Positions 35,452 through 44,494 of a stretch of DNA of 64,000 bases are shown piece after piece; the first letter of the stretch is position 1; each line of letters begins with the position of its first letter. The notes under the pieces were generated by a model. The model was not told where the DNA came from. It did no database searches and was given only the letters and a program-made list of their open reading frames with translations. This DNA comes from Geomonas azotofigens. Lineage in GTDB: Bacteria; Desulfobacterota; Desulfuromonadia; Geobacterales; Geobacteraceae. The stretch covers positions 620,001 to 684,000 of the forward strand of contig NZ_JAHLME010000001.1 in the NCBI RefSeq assembly GCF_018919395.1. Direction: 5' to 3'. A program made the position numbers and the translations under genes.

Positions 35452-35619
35452 TTACCTGCGGTAGCCATACGAGCCGCGGTCATAACGGCCATCGTAGTCG
35501 CCGTAGTAGCCTCCGCGATGGTGCCCGCGGTAATAATCATCCACCGGCACGACAACGCAGGCCGACAAGAGCGACGGTAACATCAACAGTGCAATCAGAA
35601 ACCGGATTTTCTTTTTCAT
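35452..35619 (-). CDS. Small Tyr/Gly/Arg-rich lipoprotein (55 aa)
   Basis: A 55-residue lipoprotein. A signal peptide with lipobox LLSAC (Cys at residue 20) is followed by a VVVPVDDYY linker and a low-complexity tail rich in Tyr, Gly, His, Arg and Asp (YYRGHHRGGYYGDYDGRYDR). ATG 35619 has AAGGAG eight bases upstream. Similar short lipoproteins occur widely in Proteobacteria with no assigned role; the tail may bind metal or cell-wall polymers. It stands alone on the minus strand. Confidence 0.75.
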   Translation of the reverse strand: MKKKIRFLIALLMLPSLLSACVVVPVDDYYRGHHRGGYYGDYDGRYDRGSYGYRR

Positions 35620-35775
35620 CTCGATTCTCCTTTTCCCCGGACACGGTGCCATTGTCTTTAGGGTAGAGGGAAATTGAGGATCAAATATGCAACAAAGAAG
35701 AAAATACGCCACATTCGCCACGGCAGTGCCGAACTGCTATGATAGGGCATCAGCTCGCACGAAAAGGAGAACGCC

Positions 35776-35955
35776 ATGAGCGGGAAGGATAGCTGCCCAA
35801 GCCCCAAACAACACCCGGCGCACATGTGCCAGTTGAAACACGAGGGGAGGATCGAGGAGATGGACAAGCACTCGGCCCAGCCCAAATTCGTCTGTAACCG
35901 GTGCCGTGCGAAAGCGGACTCCGAGGATTACCTCTGCAACCCGCGGCCGCTGTAG
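35776..35955 (+). CDS. Small Cys/His-rich protein (59 aa), HMCxLK...CNPR family copy 2
   Basis: A 59-residue paralogue of the protein at 28245-28436. Key parts: HPAHMCQLKHEGRIEEMDKH (residues 13-32), FVCNRCRAKAD (38-48) and a C-terminal LCNPRPL. ATG 35776 has AAAAGGAGA upstream with five to six bases of spacing. Cys at 7, 18, 40, 43 and 54 plus His 13 and 16 could hold one or two zinc ions. A strong terminator follows 47 bases after the stop, so it is a stand-alone gene. Function unknown. Confidence 0.75.
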   Translation: MSGKDSCPSPKQHPAHMCQLKHEGRIEEMDKHSAQPKFVCNRCRAKADSEDYLCNPRPL

Positions 35956-36002
35956 GCGGCAGCTAGGATTTGCGTCATGCTCACAGTAGCCTCAAACACT
36001 AA

Positions 36003-36037
36003 TAAGGCGCCCCCTGGCCAGCCAAGGGGGCGCCTTA
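36003..36037. terminator. Bidirectional terminator hairpin
   Basis: TAAGGCGCCCC and GGGGCGCCTTA form an 11-bp stem around CTGGCCAGCCAAG, between the converging small Cys-rich gene (plus) and the M28 peptidase (minus). T-runs are short on both sides (TTACTTATT on the plus strand). Confidence 0.75.
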
Positions 36038-36074
36038 CTTATTCAGGACCGGTGGTTACACGCCTTCGTTTGCG

Positions 36075-37079
36075 CTACTTCCGAACCAGTTCCGCCACCA
36101 CATGGTCGAGGCCTGTCACCACGCGGCTTAGTTTGTCGTAGTCAACTTTGTCCGGAGTATCGGAGGGTTGGTGATAATGAGGGTAGCGGAAGGGTGCCGT
36201 GTCGGTGATCATGATGCCGGGATAGCCGACCTGCCAGAAAGACCACTGATCGGACCAGCCGATGCCGGGCAGGGTCTCCGGGGCGGCCACTCCTTCGGAC
36301 GGGAAGCGGGTGCTCTTGCGGAAGGTCCCGATGGCGCGCCGCACCAGGTCTCGTGACTGGACGTTGCCGACGAAGGCGATGAAGTTGCCGGTATCCGGGT
36401 AGAAGTGGTCCAGCGGGGGCGGGTACTGCTGGCTCCCGGGCCGGTCGGAGTAGCACCCCATGGTCTCCAGGGACAGCATGGCCACGATCTTCTCGCCGCG
36501 CTCCCTGCAACGACGGGCGTAGATCATGCTCCCCATGGTGCCCCCCTGGAAGTGCGGCGGCTCCTCGTTGGTGAAGGCGACGAAGCGCAGGGTGCGCTCC
36601 GGTTTCACGGCGGCGAAATGCCGCGCCACTTCAAGCAGGGCCGCCGCCCCGGAGGCGTTGTCGTTCGCACCGGGCGTGCCTGGGGCGGAATCGTAGTGGG
36701 CACCGATGATCACGATTTCGTCCGGGGCCCTTCTCCCCTGCAGCACCCCTTCCAGGTTCACCACCGTTCTTCCCTCGATCAACACGCTCTGTTCGTTGAC
36801 CTTGAGCCCGTACTCCCGGAGCCGGTCGCCGACGTACTGCGCCGCATCCTGGAGCCCGTGGTAATTGGCGAGGTTCCTCTCCCCGACCTGTCCGGCAAGC
36901 ACCAGCACGTGCTCGCGCAAACGCTCACTGAGCCTTTTTTCCTCCGGGGTGAGTGGAGGGAGCGGTCCCTTGTGGGTCTTGCCGGGCATCCTCACCATTG
37001 AACCACCTACGGTGCCAAGGAGGAAAAGTGCCAGAACGGCGCAGGCAGCTATCCACACTATTGCTGTCTTGTAGTTCAT
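36075..37079 (-). CDS. M28-family zinc metallopeptidase, membrane-anchored or secreted
   Basis: A 334-aa peptidase. An N-terminal hydrophobic helix (AIVWIAACAVLALFLLGTVG, residues 5-24) acts as signal or anchor. The M28 domain shows the di-zinc ligands: IIGAHYDSAPGTPGANDNAS near residues 120-139 (His and bridging Asp), AFTNEEPPHF near 165 (catalytic Glu pair), LETMGCYSD (Asp) near 203, and a final His in FRYPHYHQPSDTPDKVDYD near 302. It should act as an aminopeptidase on peptides outside the cytoplasmic membrane. ATG 37079 has AAGGA upstream; the longer frame to 37106 lacks a ribosome site. Divergent from ovoA. Confidence 0.9.
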   Translation of the reverse strand: MNYKTAIVWIAACAVLALFLLGTVGGSMVRMPGKTHKGPLPPLTPEEKRLSERLREHVLVLAGQVGERNLANYHGLQDAAQYVGDRLREYGLKVNEQSVLIEGRTVVNLEGVLQGRRAPDEIVIIGAHYDSAPGTPGANDNASGAAALLEVARHFAAVKPERTLRFVAFTNEEPPHFQGGTMGSMIYARRCRERGEKIVAMLSLETMGCYSDRPGSQQYPPPLDHFYPDTGNFIAFVGNVQSRDLVRRAIGTFRKSTRFPSEGVAAPETLPGIGWSDQWSFWQVGYPGIMITDTAPFRYPHYHQPSDTPDKVDYDKLSRVVTGLDHVVAELVRK

Positions 37080-37264
37080 AGAGCAGGTCCTTGTCGGGAG
37101 CTCCAACCAGCGAAAAGAATAGTGTGACCGCCCCGGATGTCAATATCAGGAAAATGTCTCAGGCTGACCTACGAAGACTGCAGGAAAAGATCTGGTATCA
37201 TTAGTGCGATCGGTAGATACAGTACCGAAAAAACGTCGTGACAGAGCGAATGTGAGGGGCGGAC

Positions 37265-39370
37265 ATGGACCTGAGAAAGACACATAGCATCGTACTCACT
37301 GAAGGGGATCCGGAACAGAAACGCGCCGAGATACTGCGGTACTTCGAGGCGACGTTCACCATAGACGAACTGCTCTATGACACCCTGAAGGACGGCGGCG
37401 CCTTCTACCTGAGGGCTGACCGGCTGCGCCACCCGCTTATCTTCTACTTCGGACACACCGCCTCGTTCTTCGTCAACAAGCTGGTGATCGCCCGGGTAAT
37501 CGAGAAGCGCATCAACCCGCGCCTGGAGGCGATGTTTGCGGTCGGCGTGGACGAGATGTCCTGGGACGACCTGGACGAGACCCACTACGACTGGCCCACC
37601 CGGGACGAGGTGAAGGAGTACCGCGACCAGGTGCGCGAACTGGTTACCGGGCTGATCAAGACCCTGCCGCTCACCCTCCCCATTACCTGGGACAGCCCCT
37701 TCTGGGCCATCGTGATGGGGATCGAGCACGAGAGGATCCACCTGGAAACCTCTTCCGTGTTGATCCGGCAGCTCCCCATCGACCGGGTGCGTCGTCACGA
37801 GTTCTGGGAGATCTGCCGCGACGCGGGTGTCGCCCCGGAGAACGAACTGGTTCCCGTTCCCGGCGGGCAGGTGGTGCTGGGGAAGGAAGAAGGGCATCCC
37901 CTCTACGGGTGGGACAACGAGTACGGCCACCACGAGGCGCAGTTGCAGCCGTTCGCCGCGTCGAAATACCTGGTCTCCAACCGCGAATACCTCTCCTTCG
38001 TGGAGGCCGGAGGGTACCAGGAGCAGCGCTGGTGGACGGAAGAGGGATGGCACTGGCGCAACTTCAGACAGGCCGAGCACCCGCTGTTCTGGGTGCAGCG
38101 GCCGCACGGCTGGGGACTGCGTACCATGGTCGAGGTGATCGATCTCCCCTGGAACTGGCCGGTGGAGGTGAACTACCTCGAGGCGAAGGCCTTCTGCAAC
38201 TGGCTCGCCGACCGGACCGGCAAACGAATCCGCCTTCCCAGCGAGGACGAGTGGTACCGGATCTACGACCTGGCGGGCGTGCGCGACCCGCAGGAGTGGC
38301 GCGATGCCCCCGGTAACATCAACCTTGCCTACTGGGCCTCGTCCTGCCCGGTGGACCGCTTCCGCTTCGGGGAGCTTTTCGACGTGGTGGGCAACGTCTG
38401 GCAGTGGACCGAGACCCCCATCTACGCCTTCCACGGGTTCCGCATCCATCCGTGGTACGACGATTTTTCCACGCCGACCTTCGACACCCGCCACAACCTG
38501 ATCAAGGGAGGATCCTGGATCTCCACCGGTAACGAGGCCACCCGCGAGTCGCGCTACGCTTTTCGGCGCCACTTCTTCCAGCATGCGGGCTTCCGGTACG
38601 TGGAAAGCGACAACCCGGTGCAACTGCACGAGGATCCCTACGAAACCGATGCGCTGGCCGCGCAGTACTGCGACGCCCACTACGGTCCCGAGCATTTCGG
38701 GGTTCCCAATTTCGCCAAGGCTTGCGCCGACATTTGTTTGGAGGTAACATCCGGGCGCGCCAGGGAGCATGCCCTCGATCTCGGTTGCGCCGTGGGACGC
38801 TCAAGCTTCGAACTGGCGCGCGGCTTCAGCAGGGTGACGGGAATCGACTTCTCCAGCAGGTTTTTCCGGCTGGCGGCGCGGATGCAGGAAGAGGGATACC
38901 TGCGCTACGCCCTTCCCGAAGAGGGGGATATCGTCTCCTACCATGAGCTGAGCCTGGAGGAACTGGGGCTCGCCGCGCTGCGGGACCGGGTGCAGTTCTA
39001 CCAGGGCGACGCCTGCAACCTTCCGGACAAGTTCACCGGCTACGACCTGGTGCTCGCCGCGAACATACTGGACCGGCTCTATTCGCCGCGCCGTTTCCTG
39101 GCCGGCATGCGGGGGCGGATCAACCCCGGCGGGCTCCTGGTGCTCGTTTCCCCCTACACCTGGCTCGAGGAGTACACCAAGAAAGAGGAGTGGCTGGGAG
39201 GATACCGGGAGGCGGGCGAGCCGGTCTGGACCCTGGATGCACTCAAGACGGAGCTGTCGCCTCACTTCCGGATGCTGGGCGAGCCGCGCGACGTTCCCTT
39301 CGTGATACGGGAGACGCGCCGCAAGTTCCAGCACGGCATTTCCGAACTGACCGTATGGGAGCTTAAATGA
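37265..39370 (+). CDS. ovoA: 5-histidylcysteine sulfoxide synthase / mercaptohistidine methyltransferase OvoA
   Basis: A 701-aa three-domain enzyme. A DinB-like domain comes first, with the iron-site motif GIEHERIHLETSSVLI near residues 157-172. An FGE-sulfatase domain follows (about 195-455; NYLEAKAFCNWLADRTGKRI, GNVWQWTETPIYAFHGF, IKGGSWISTGNEATRESRYA). A SAM methyltransferase domain ends it (about 480-700; ALDLGCAVGRSSFELARGF). The length and order match OvoA, which joins cysteine to the histidine ring with O2 and later N-methylates the thiol to ovothiol A. EgtB lacks the C-terminal methyltransferase. GAGGGG precedes ATG 37265. The next gene overlaps and is a PLP lyase fitting the OvoB step. 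Confidence 0.93.
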   Translation: MDLRKTHSIVLTEGDPEQKRAEILRYFEATFTIDELLYDTLKDGGAFYLRADRLRHPLIFYFGHTASFFVNKLVIARVIEKRINPRLEAMFAVGVDEMSWDDLDETHYDWPTRDEVKEYRDQVRELVTGLIKTLPLTLPITWDSPFWAIVMGIEHERIHLETSSVLIRQLPIDRVRRHEFWEICRDAGVAPENELVPVPGGQVVLGKEEGHPLYGWDNEYGHHEAQLQPFAASKYLVSNREYLSFVEAGGYQEQRWWTEEGWHWRNFRQAEHPLFWVQRPHGWGLRTMVEVIDLPWNWPVEVNYLEAKAFCNWLADRTGKRIRLPSEDEWYRIYDLAGVRDPQEWRDAPGNINLAYWASSCPVDRFRFGELFDVVGNVWQWTETPIYAFHGFRIHPWYDDFSTPTFDTRHNLIKGGSWISTGNEATRESRYAFRRHFFQHAGFRYVESDNPVQLHEDPYETDALAAQYCDAHYGPEHFGVPNFAKACADICLEVTSGRAREHALDLGCAVGRSSFELARGFSRVTGIDFSSRFFRLAARMQEEGYLRYALPEEGDIVSYHELSLEELGLAALRDRVQFYQGDACNLPDKFTGYDLVLAANILDRLYSPRRFLAGMRGRINPGGLLVLVSPYTWLEEYTKKEEWLGGYREAGEPVWTLDALKTELSPHFRMLGEPRDVPFVIRETRRKFQHGISELTVWELK

Positions 39371-40524
39371 CGCAGAAGAAGTTCGATTTCGACGAGATCA
39401 TCGACCGGCGCGGCACCGCGAGCGAGAAGTGGGACAAGTACGGCAACCGCGACATCATTCCGCTTTGGGTGGCGGACATGGATTTCAGGTCCCCCCCTGC
39501 CATAGTGAAGGCCCTGCACGAGCGGGTGGAGCATGGCGTTTTCGGCTATACCGCACCGCCGCCGGGACTGGCGCAGGCGGTGATCGATTCGTTGCAGGCG
39601 GAGTTCGGGTGGCAGGTGCGCCCGGAGTGGATCACCTGGCTCCCCGGGCTGGTCACCGGGCTCAACGTGAGCTGCCGGGCCGTCGGTGAACCCGGCGACG
39701 ATGTCATCACCTTCACCCCGGTCTACCCCCCCTTCATGTCGGCGCCACCTCTTTCCGGGCGCAACGTGATCAACGTGCCGCTGGTCTGCAAGTCGGGTCG
39801 CTGGGGGCTCGACCTTGAGGCGCTGGAGGCCGCGGTGACCCCGAGGACGAGGCAGCTTCTCTTGTGCAGTCCGCACAACCCCGTGGGGCGGGTCTGGAGC
39901 CGCGAGGAACTGGCCGCCCTGGACGGTTTCGCGGCGCGGCACGATCTCGTGATCTGCAGCGACGAGATCCACGCCGGCCTGGTCCTGGAGCCGGGCGTGC
40001 GGCACATCCCGATCGCGGCACTCTCACCGGAAACCAGCCGGCGCACCATCACGCTGATGGCGCCCAGCAAGACCTACAACGTGCCGGGGCTGGGGTGCTC
40101 CTTCGCGATCATCTCCGACGATACGCTGCGCCGCGCCTTCCGAAAGGCAATGGGGCGCATCGTGCCACACGTGAACCTCCTGGGCTACACCGCCGCCGAA
40201 GCGGCCTATCGCGATGGGGAGGAGTGGCGCCAGGACCTGCTGGAGTACTTGCGCGGCAACCGTGACCTGGTGGAAAAAGAGGTGACCGGGATGGGGCTGT
40301 CCGTGGCGCGGGTCGAGGCGACCTACCTTTCCTGGATCGATATGCGCCAAACGGGGATCGAGGATCCGGTGCGCTTCTTCGAGGATGCCGGCGTCGGACT
40401 TTCCGGTGGGAGCGACTTCGGTCTTGCCGGCTACGTGAGGCTCAACTTCGGCTGCCGGCGCGAACTCCTGCGGGAAGCGCTCCGGCGCATGAAGGTGGCG
40501 CTGGAGGGGATGTCCGGTAGGTAA
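39367..40524 (+). CDS. MalY/PatB-family PLP C-S lyase, probable OvoB
   Basis: A 385-aa aminotransferase-fold enzyme of the cystathionine beta-lyase (MalY/PatB) group. The PLP Lys is in LMAPSKTYNVPGLGCSFAII near residue 234; IPLWVADMDFRSPPAIVKAL near residue 35 and LCSPHNPVGRVWSREEL near residue 165 are family marks. Its ATG overlaps the ovoA stop. Ovothiol synthesis needs a PLP sulfoxide lyase (OvoB) to free 5-thiohistidine from the OvoA product, so the coupling strongly suggests this role. Sequence alone would also allow a general cystathionine beta-lyase. Confidence 0.85.
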   Translation: MTQKKFDFDEIIDRRGTASEKWDKYGNRDIIPLWVADMDFRSPPAIVKALHERVEHGVFGYTAPPPGLAQAVIDSLQAEFGWQVRPEWITWLPGLVTGLNVSCRAVGEPGDDVITFTPVYPPFMSAPPLSGRNVINVPLVCKSGRWGLDLEALEAAVTPRTRQLLLCSPHNPVGRVWSREELAALDGFAARHDLVICSDEIHAGLVLEPGVRHIPIAALSPETSRRTITLMAPSKTYNVPGLGCSFAIISDDTLRRAFRKAMGRIVPHVNLLGYTAAEAAYRDGEEWRQDLLEYLRGNRDLVEKEVTGMGLSVARVEATYLSWIDMRQTGIEDPVRFFEDAGVGLSGGSDFGLAGYVRLNFGCRRELLREALRRMKVALEGMSGR

Positions 40525-40537
40525 TTGAGCTGATAGA

Positions 40538-40621
40538 GCCTCCCCCTGGAGGGGGGAGGTTGGAGGGGGGGAGAATGTTTGATGGCCCCCTCCCCACCCC
40601 CCCCCTCCGGGGGAGGGGGCA
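40538..40621. repeat. CTCCCCCTGGAGGGGGGAGG palindromic intergenic repeats
   Basis: Two facing G/C-rich arms (about 40541-40575 and 40585-40620) of the same family seen at 2424, 4564 and 5681 fill the spacer between the converging ovoB-like and guaC genes. Confidence 0.65.
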
Positions 40622-41665
40622 TTACCCGAAAATTTTGTTTTCCTGTTCCTGCACCCGGATGAAGGTGGTGCGCTTGGTCAACTCCTTGAGCGCCGAGGCT
40701 CCCACGTAGGTGCAGGCGGAACGAACCCCGCCCAGGATGTCGCGCACCGTCTCGTCGATGGGACCGCGGTACGGGACTTCCACCGTTTTCCCTTCCGATG
40801 CGCGATAGTGCGCGACACCGCCTGAATGCTTGTCCATCGCGGTGGTGGAACTCATCCCGTAAAAGAGCTTGAACTGACGCCCGCCACGCTCCACGATCTG
40901 GCCACCGCTCTCGTCGTGACCGGCCAGCATTCCCCCCAGCATCACGAAGTCAGCCCCGCCGCCGAAAGCCTTGGCGACGTCACCCGGACAGGTGCAGCCG
41001 CCGTCGGAAACGATTCTCCCTCCCAGGCCGTGTGCCGCGTCGGCGCACTCGATCACCGCCGACAACTGCGGGTACCCTACCCCTGCCTTGACGCGGGTGG
41101 TGCAGACCGAGCCGGGGCCGATGCCCACCTTGACGATGTCGGCGCCGGAGAGAAGCAGTTCCTCGACCATCTCGCCGGTGACCACGTTGCCCGCCACGAT
41201 GGTCTTGTCCGGGAAGCTTTCGCGCACTTTCTGCACGAACTCCACGAAGCTTTCGGCGTAGCCGTTGGCGACGTCGATGCAGATGAACTGCAGCTTGGGA
41301 TGGTTGGCGATGATGGCCGAGAACTTCTCGTAATCGCTGTCGGAGGTGCCGGTGCTGACCATGATGCGGTTGTAGATGTCGTCACCGTGGTTGTGGTTCT
41401 CCAGCCAGGCGTCCCACTGGGCCACGGTGTAGTGCTTGTGCAGCGCGGTCAGCATGCCGTGTTCCGCGAGCCTATCCGCCACCTCGAAGGTGCCGGTGGT
41501 GTCCATGTTGGCGGCGATCACCGGGATGCCGCTCCAATCGTACTTGCTGTGCAGGAACCTGAAGTGCCGCTGCAGGTCGACCTGGGCCCTGCTCTTCAGG
41601 TTTGATCGCTTGGGCCGGATCAGTACGTCACTGAATCCGAGCTTGATGTCGCTTTCAAGGAACAT
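40622..41665 (-). CDS. guaC: GMP reductase
   Basis: A 347-aa IMPDH/GMPR-family barrel, exactly the length of E. coli GuaC. Substrate and catalytic loop: [20 protein letters not shown] near residues 177-196, with the catalytic Cys at about 187. [20 protein letters not shown] near 219 and [15 protein letters not shown] near 268 are typical of GMPR rather than IMPDH, and no CBS domains are present. It reduces GMP to IMP with NADPH, returning guanine nucleotides to the common pool. GGAGG lies seven bases before ATG 41665. Stand-alone gene. Confidence 0.95.
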   Translation of the reverse strand: MFLESDIKLGFSDVLIRPKRSNLKSRAQVDLQRHFRFLHSKYDWSGIPVIAANMDTTGTFEVADRLAEHGMLTALHKHYTVAQWDAWLENHNHGDDIYNRIMVSTGTSDSDYEKFSAIIANHPKLQFICIDVANGYAESFVEFVQKVRESFPDKTIVAGNVVTGEMVEELLLSGADIVKVGIGPGSVCTTRVKAGVGYPQLSAVIECADAAHGLGGRIVSDGGCTCPGDVAKAFGGGADFVMLGGMLAGHDESGGQIVERGGRQFKLFYGMSSTTAMDKHSGGVAHYRASEGKTVEVPYRGPIDETVRDILGGVRSACTYVGASALKELTKRTTFIRVQEQENKIFG

Positions 41666-41747
41666 GTCATGTCCTCCGTTGGTGTTCCTTCGGCTCTCCC
41701 TTTTTGGCAGGAGAGAGCAGGTCTCAGTCGTTCGTGAATGAAGACAA

Positions 41748-41850
41748 TGTAGGGGCGAATAATTATTCGCCCCATTGGCAGCTTGGTCCATGTAGCCATG
41801 GACGGTGGTCGGGCACCGGCGGCCGGGCGAATGTTTATTCGCCCCTACAG
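41748..41850. repeat. TGTAGGGGCGAATAATTATT intergenic element
   Basis: A roughly 103-base element with mirrored ends (TGTAGGGGCGAATAATTATT from 41749; TGTTTATTCGCCCCTACA ending 41849). Its core has GGTCGGGCACCGGCGGC, the reverse complement of the core at 14353, so this copy is inverted. The remainder of the 41666-42022 spacer shows nothing else. Confidence 0.75.
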
Positions 41851-42022
41851 GTGTGGTGACAGCTTCTATCTCGGCTTGTCATGAAGTGCAGTATCTGGCA
41901 GCCACAGACAGCCTGTAAGAGAGTACCCGAAAACGCTTTGACCACAAGTTGCCATGTGATTCCGAGAGCTTGTTGAGTTTGCCCAAGCCCTGTGCTAGAG
42001 TGCGCGGCGGAGGAGTGTATAC

Positions 42023-43276
42023 ATGATCGACGAACGTCAGCGCCGCCAGCGCTGGTTAATCTTTTTCATCCTGTCCCTGATCTACATCCTGGTTTACTTC
42101 TACCGCGTATCGCTGGCCGTCGTCGCCAGGGACGTATCCCGCGACCTGAACCTCACCCCGGCGCAACTGGGGTCTCTCTCCAGCATCCTTTTTTACGTCT
42201 ATGCCGCGGCGCAGATCCCGCTGGGGCCGATGATCGACCGGCTGGGGAGCCGCGTCGTGATCAGCGGCTGCGGCGTGCTGACCGCCATCGGGGGGATTCT
42301 TTTCTCGCAGGCGGGGAACATGGGGCAGGCTCTCGTCGCCCGCGTCCTCATCGGCATCGGGACCGCCTCCGTGTTGATGGCCACCTTCAGTCTCTTCAGC
42401 CACTGGTTCACCAAGCAGGAATTCGGCCGGGTCTCCGGGCTGATGGTCGCGGTGGGAAACATGGGGAACCTGGCCGGAACCGCGCCGCTGGCGCTGGCGG
42501 TGGCCTGGATCGGGTGGCGCAACTCGTTCCTCGCCATCGGGATCATGCAGGCGCTGGCCACGGTGCTCGTTTTCTTGCTGGTGCGGGATCGCCCCGCCGT
42601 GGCGGCGGAGGATGCCGGTGAGCAGGCTCCGGCCAAGATGGGGATGCTGCAGGCGTGGAAGCGGATCACATCGAACCGGGATTTCTGGCTCCTGGCGGGG
42701 CTGGCGTTCTCCTGGTACGGGTGCTACCTCGCGGTACAGGGACTGTGGGGCGGGCCGTACCTGATGGAGGTGCTCAAGCTGACGCGCGAGGAGACCGGGC
42801 GCATGCTCATGTTCACCTCGATCGGTTTCATCTGCGGCAGCCTGGTCATCGACTCCATCGCCCGCAAGATCGCGCACTCCTACAGGAAGACCTTTCTCTG
42901 GGGGCAGATACTGCTGCTGGTCCTGATGATCGGCTTCCAGGGGCCGCTCGATCATCTCCCCCTGCTGCTTCTGGGGCTGTACTTCTTCTGCCTCGGGCTC
43001 GCCGTGTCGAGCGGCGTCATGATCTACCCGATCAACCGCTCCATGTTCCCGGTCTCCATCGTCGGCACCGCGCTCACCTCCATCAACCTCTTCGTCTTGC
43101 TGGGGGCCGCTTCCGTGCAGCAAATCATGGGGATGGTGATCGACGCCGTGGGCAAGACCACGCCGGAAGCGACGGTGCAGGCCTTCCACTCAGCGTTCCT
43201 GGTGCCGGTGGGCGTGCAGGCGGTCGCGGCGGTCCTGTTCTTCTTTGCCAGGGATTACTGGGAGAAAAGCGCGTAA
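42023..43276 (+). CDS. Major facilitator superfamily transporter
   Basis: A 417-aa permease with twelve predicted helices. The loop 2-3 MFS signature appears as GPMIDRLGSRVVISGCGVLT near residue 70. The N-terminus LIYILVYFYRVSLAVVARDV and the proton-linked-type pattern resemble the anion:cation symporter or nitrate/hexuronate-like branch, but the substrate cannot be assigned. GGAG lies eight bases before ATG 42023. No neighbour suggests a pathway. Confidence 0.85.
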   Translation: MIDERQRRQRWLIFFILSLIYILVYFYRVSLAVVARDVSRDLNLTPAQLGSLSSILFYVYAAAQIPLGPMIDRLGSRVVISGCGVLTAIGGILFSQAGNMGQALVARVLIGIGTASVLMATFSLFSHWFTKQEFGRVSGLMVAVGNMGNLAGTAPLALAVAWIGWRNSFLAIGIMQALATVLVFLLVRDRPAVAAEDAGEQAPAKMGMLQAWKRITSNRDFWLLAGLAFSWYGCYLAVQGLWGGPYLMEVLKLTREETGRMLMFTSIGFICGSLVIDSIARKIAHSYRKTFLWGQILLLVLMIGFQGPLDHLPLLLLGLYFFCLGLAVSSGVMIYPINRSMFPVSIVGTALTSINLFVLLGAASVQQIMGMVIDAVGKTTPEATVQAFHSAFLVPVGVQAVAAVLFFFARDYWEKSA

Positions 43277-43346
43277 AGGCTGGGGGGTGGGGACTGGGGA
43301 CTGGACTAAAGGGTCGACACCAGCGGCTCGCGGCTCGTGATGGGGG

Positions 43347-44369
43347 TTAGGCGGCGAGCTCCGCAACGGCGGCGCGGAAAGCAGGGAGGTTCTTGGCGCG
43401 CTTGAGCTGTTTCAGCTCGCGCTCCAGTTCGTGGTCCTCGACGTTGGCAACGACCCCCTTGATCTTGCCGAGCACCTGCATGTCGCCGCAGAAGAGCTTG
43501 CCGTAAAGGGGGAGCAGGTCATTCAGGTAGCGGTGCAGCATGGCGCGCCTCTCGGCCACATCGGGCTCGGAGGCCGCGCGGCCGCGCAGCCGCTCGAAGA
43601 GCATCGGCTCGCCGATGCCGCCGCGACCGAGCATGAGCCCCGCCGCACCGGTCTTCTCCAGCAGTTCCTGGCCGAAACCCGCGCTCCTGATGTCGCCGTT
43701 GGCGATGACGGGAATGGCGGTCCGCTTGATCACTTCGGCGGTGACCGCGTGGTCGGCGAGACCCTCGTAGGCCTGGCGCACCGTGCGCGGGTGCAGCACC
43801 AGGAAGTCGACGCTGGCCCGCTCGAAGAGCGGCAGGAGCGTGAAGATCTGGCGCGGGTCCTCGTAGCCCGCCCGGATCTTCACCGAGAACGAGCCCCGGA
43901 TCTCCTCGCGCAGCGCCGGGATGATCTCTTCCAGCAACTCAGGACGCTTCAGCATCCCTCCGCCGGTGAGCCCGCTGGTCATGCGGCCGTAGGGGCAGCC
44001 CATGTTGAGGTTTATGTGCACCGCGCCGGCCTTCTGCGCCGTCCTCGCTGCGGCGACCAGCGCGTCCCTGCCGTGCCCGATCAGCTGGACCACCAGCGGC
44101 ACGCCGTTCTCCTCCGCGGCACATTCACGCACGTCTCCCGGCATCAGGAGCTTCTTCTCCGACTGCGAGTTGACCCGCATGAACTCGGTCCAGACAACGT
44201 CAGGGCGCACCCATTTCGTGAACAGTTCACGCAGCGCGCGGTTGGTGAGCCCTTGCATGGGCGCGAGCATGAGCGGTTTCTCCCCGGGGTTCCAGGGGAG
44301 CACGTTGTTCGTTTCGGTGGTGGCGGCGGGATTTGCTTCAGTAGTGGGCATGTTCTTTAGACGAGGCAT
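43347..44369 (-). CDS. tRNA-dihydrouridine synthase
   Basis: A 340-aa FMN barrel of the Dus family. Family marks: LMLAPMQGLTNRALRELF near residue 33, the tRNA/FMN region INLNMGCPYGRMTSGLTGGG near 119-138 (catalytic Cys in GCP), SVKIRAGYEDP near 162, HPRTVRQAYEG near 190 and VIANGDIRSAG near 216. It reduces uridines in the tRNA D-loop using NADPH. The branch (DusA, B or C-like) is not clear. ATG 44369 and ATG 44351 are both possible starts and neither has a good ribosome site. N-terminal residues up to about 25 look non-conserved. Confidence 0.9.
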   Translation of the reverse strand: MPRLKNMPTTEANPAATTETNNVLPWNPGEKPLMLAPMQGLTNRALRELFTKWVRPDVVWTEFMRVNSQSEKKLLMPGDVRECAAEENGVPLVVQLIGHGRDALVAAARTAQKAGAVHINLNMGCPYGRMTSGLTGGGMLKRPELLEEIIPALREEIRGSFSVKIRAGYEDPRQIFTLLPLFERASVDFLVLHPRTVRQAYEGLADHAVTAEVIKRTAIPVIANGDIRSAGFGQELLEKTGAAGLMLGRGGIGEPMLFERLRGRAASEPDVAERRAMLHRYLNDLLPLYGKLFCGDMQVLGKIKGVVANVEDHELERELKQLKRAKNLPAFRAAVAELAA

Positions 44370-44422
44370 TGCTGCGTGCGGTATTCCGGTCCGGTAAGTC
44401 GTAGGGTCCCGCTCTGAAAACG

Positions 44423-44450
44423 GTAGGGGCGAATGATCATTCGCCCCTAC
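44423..44450. repeat. Solo end of the GTAGGGGCGAAT element
   Basis: GTAGGGGCGAATGATCATTC, then GCCCCTAC, is a near-perfect 28-base palindrome. It is a single end of the element found in full at 14327, 31593 and 41748. It lies between the slyD-like and dus genes. Confidence 0.75.
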
Positions 44451-44494
44451 GCTTCTACAGGTAACTTGCGCCCCCGCGAACAGGGGCGATGTAT

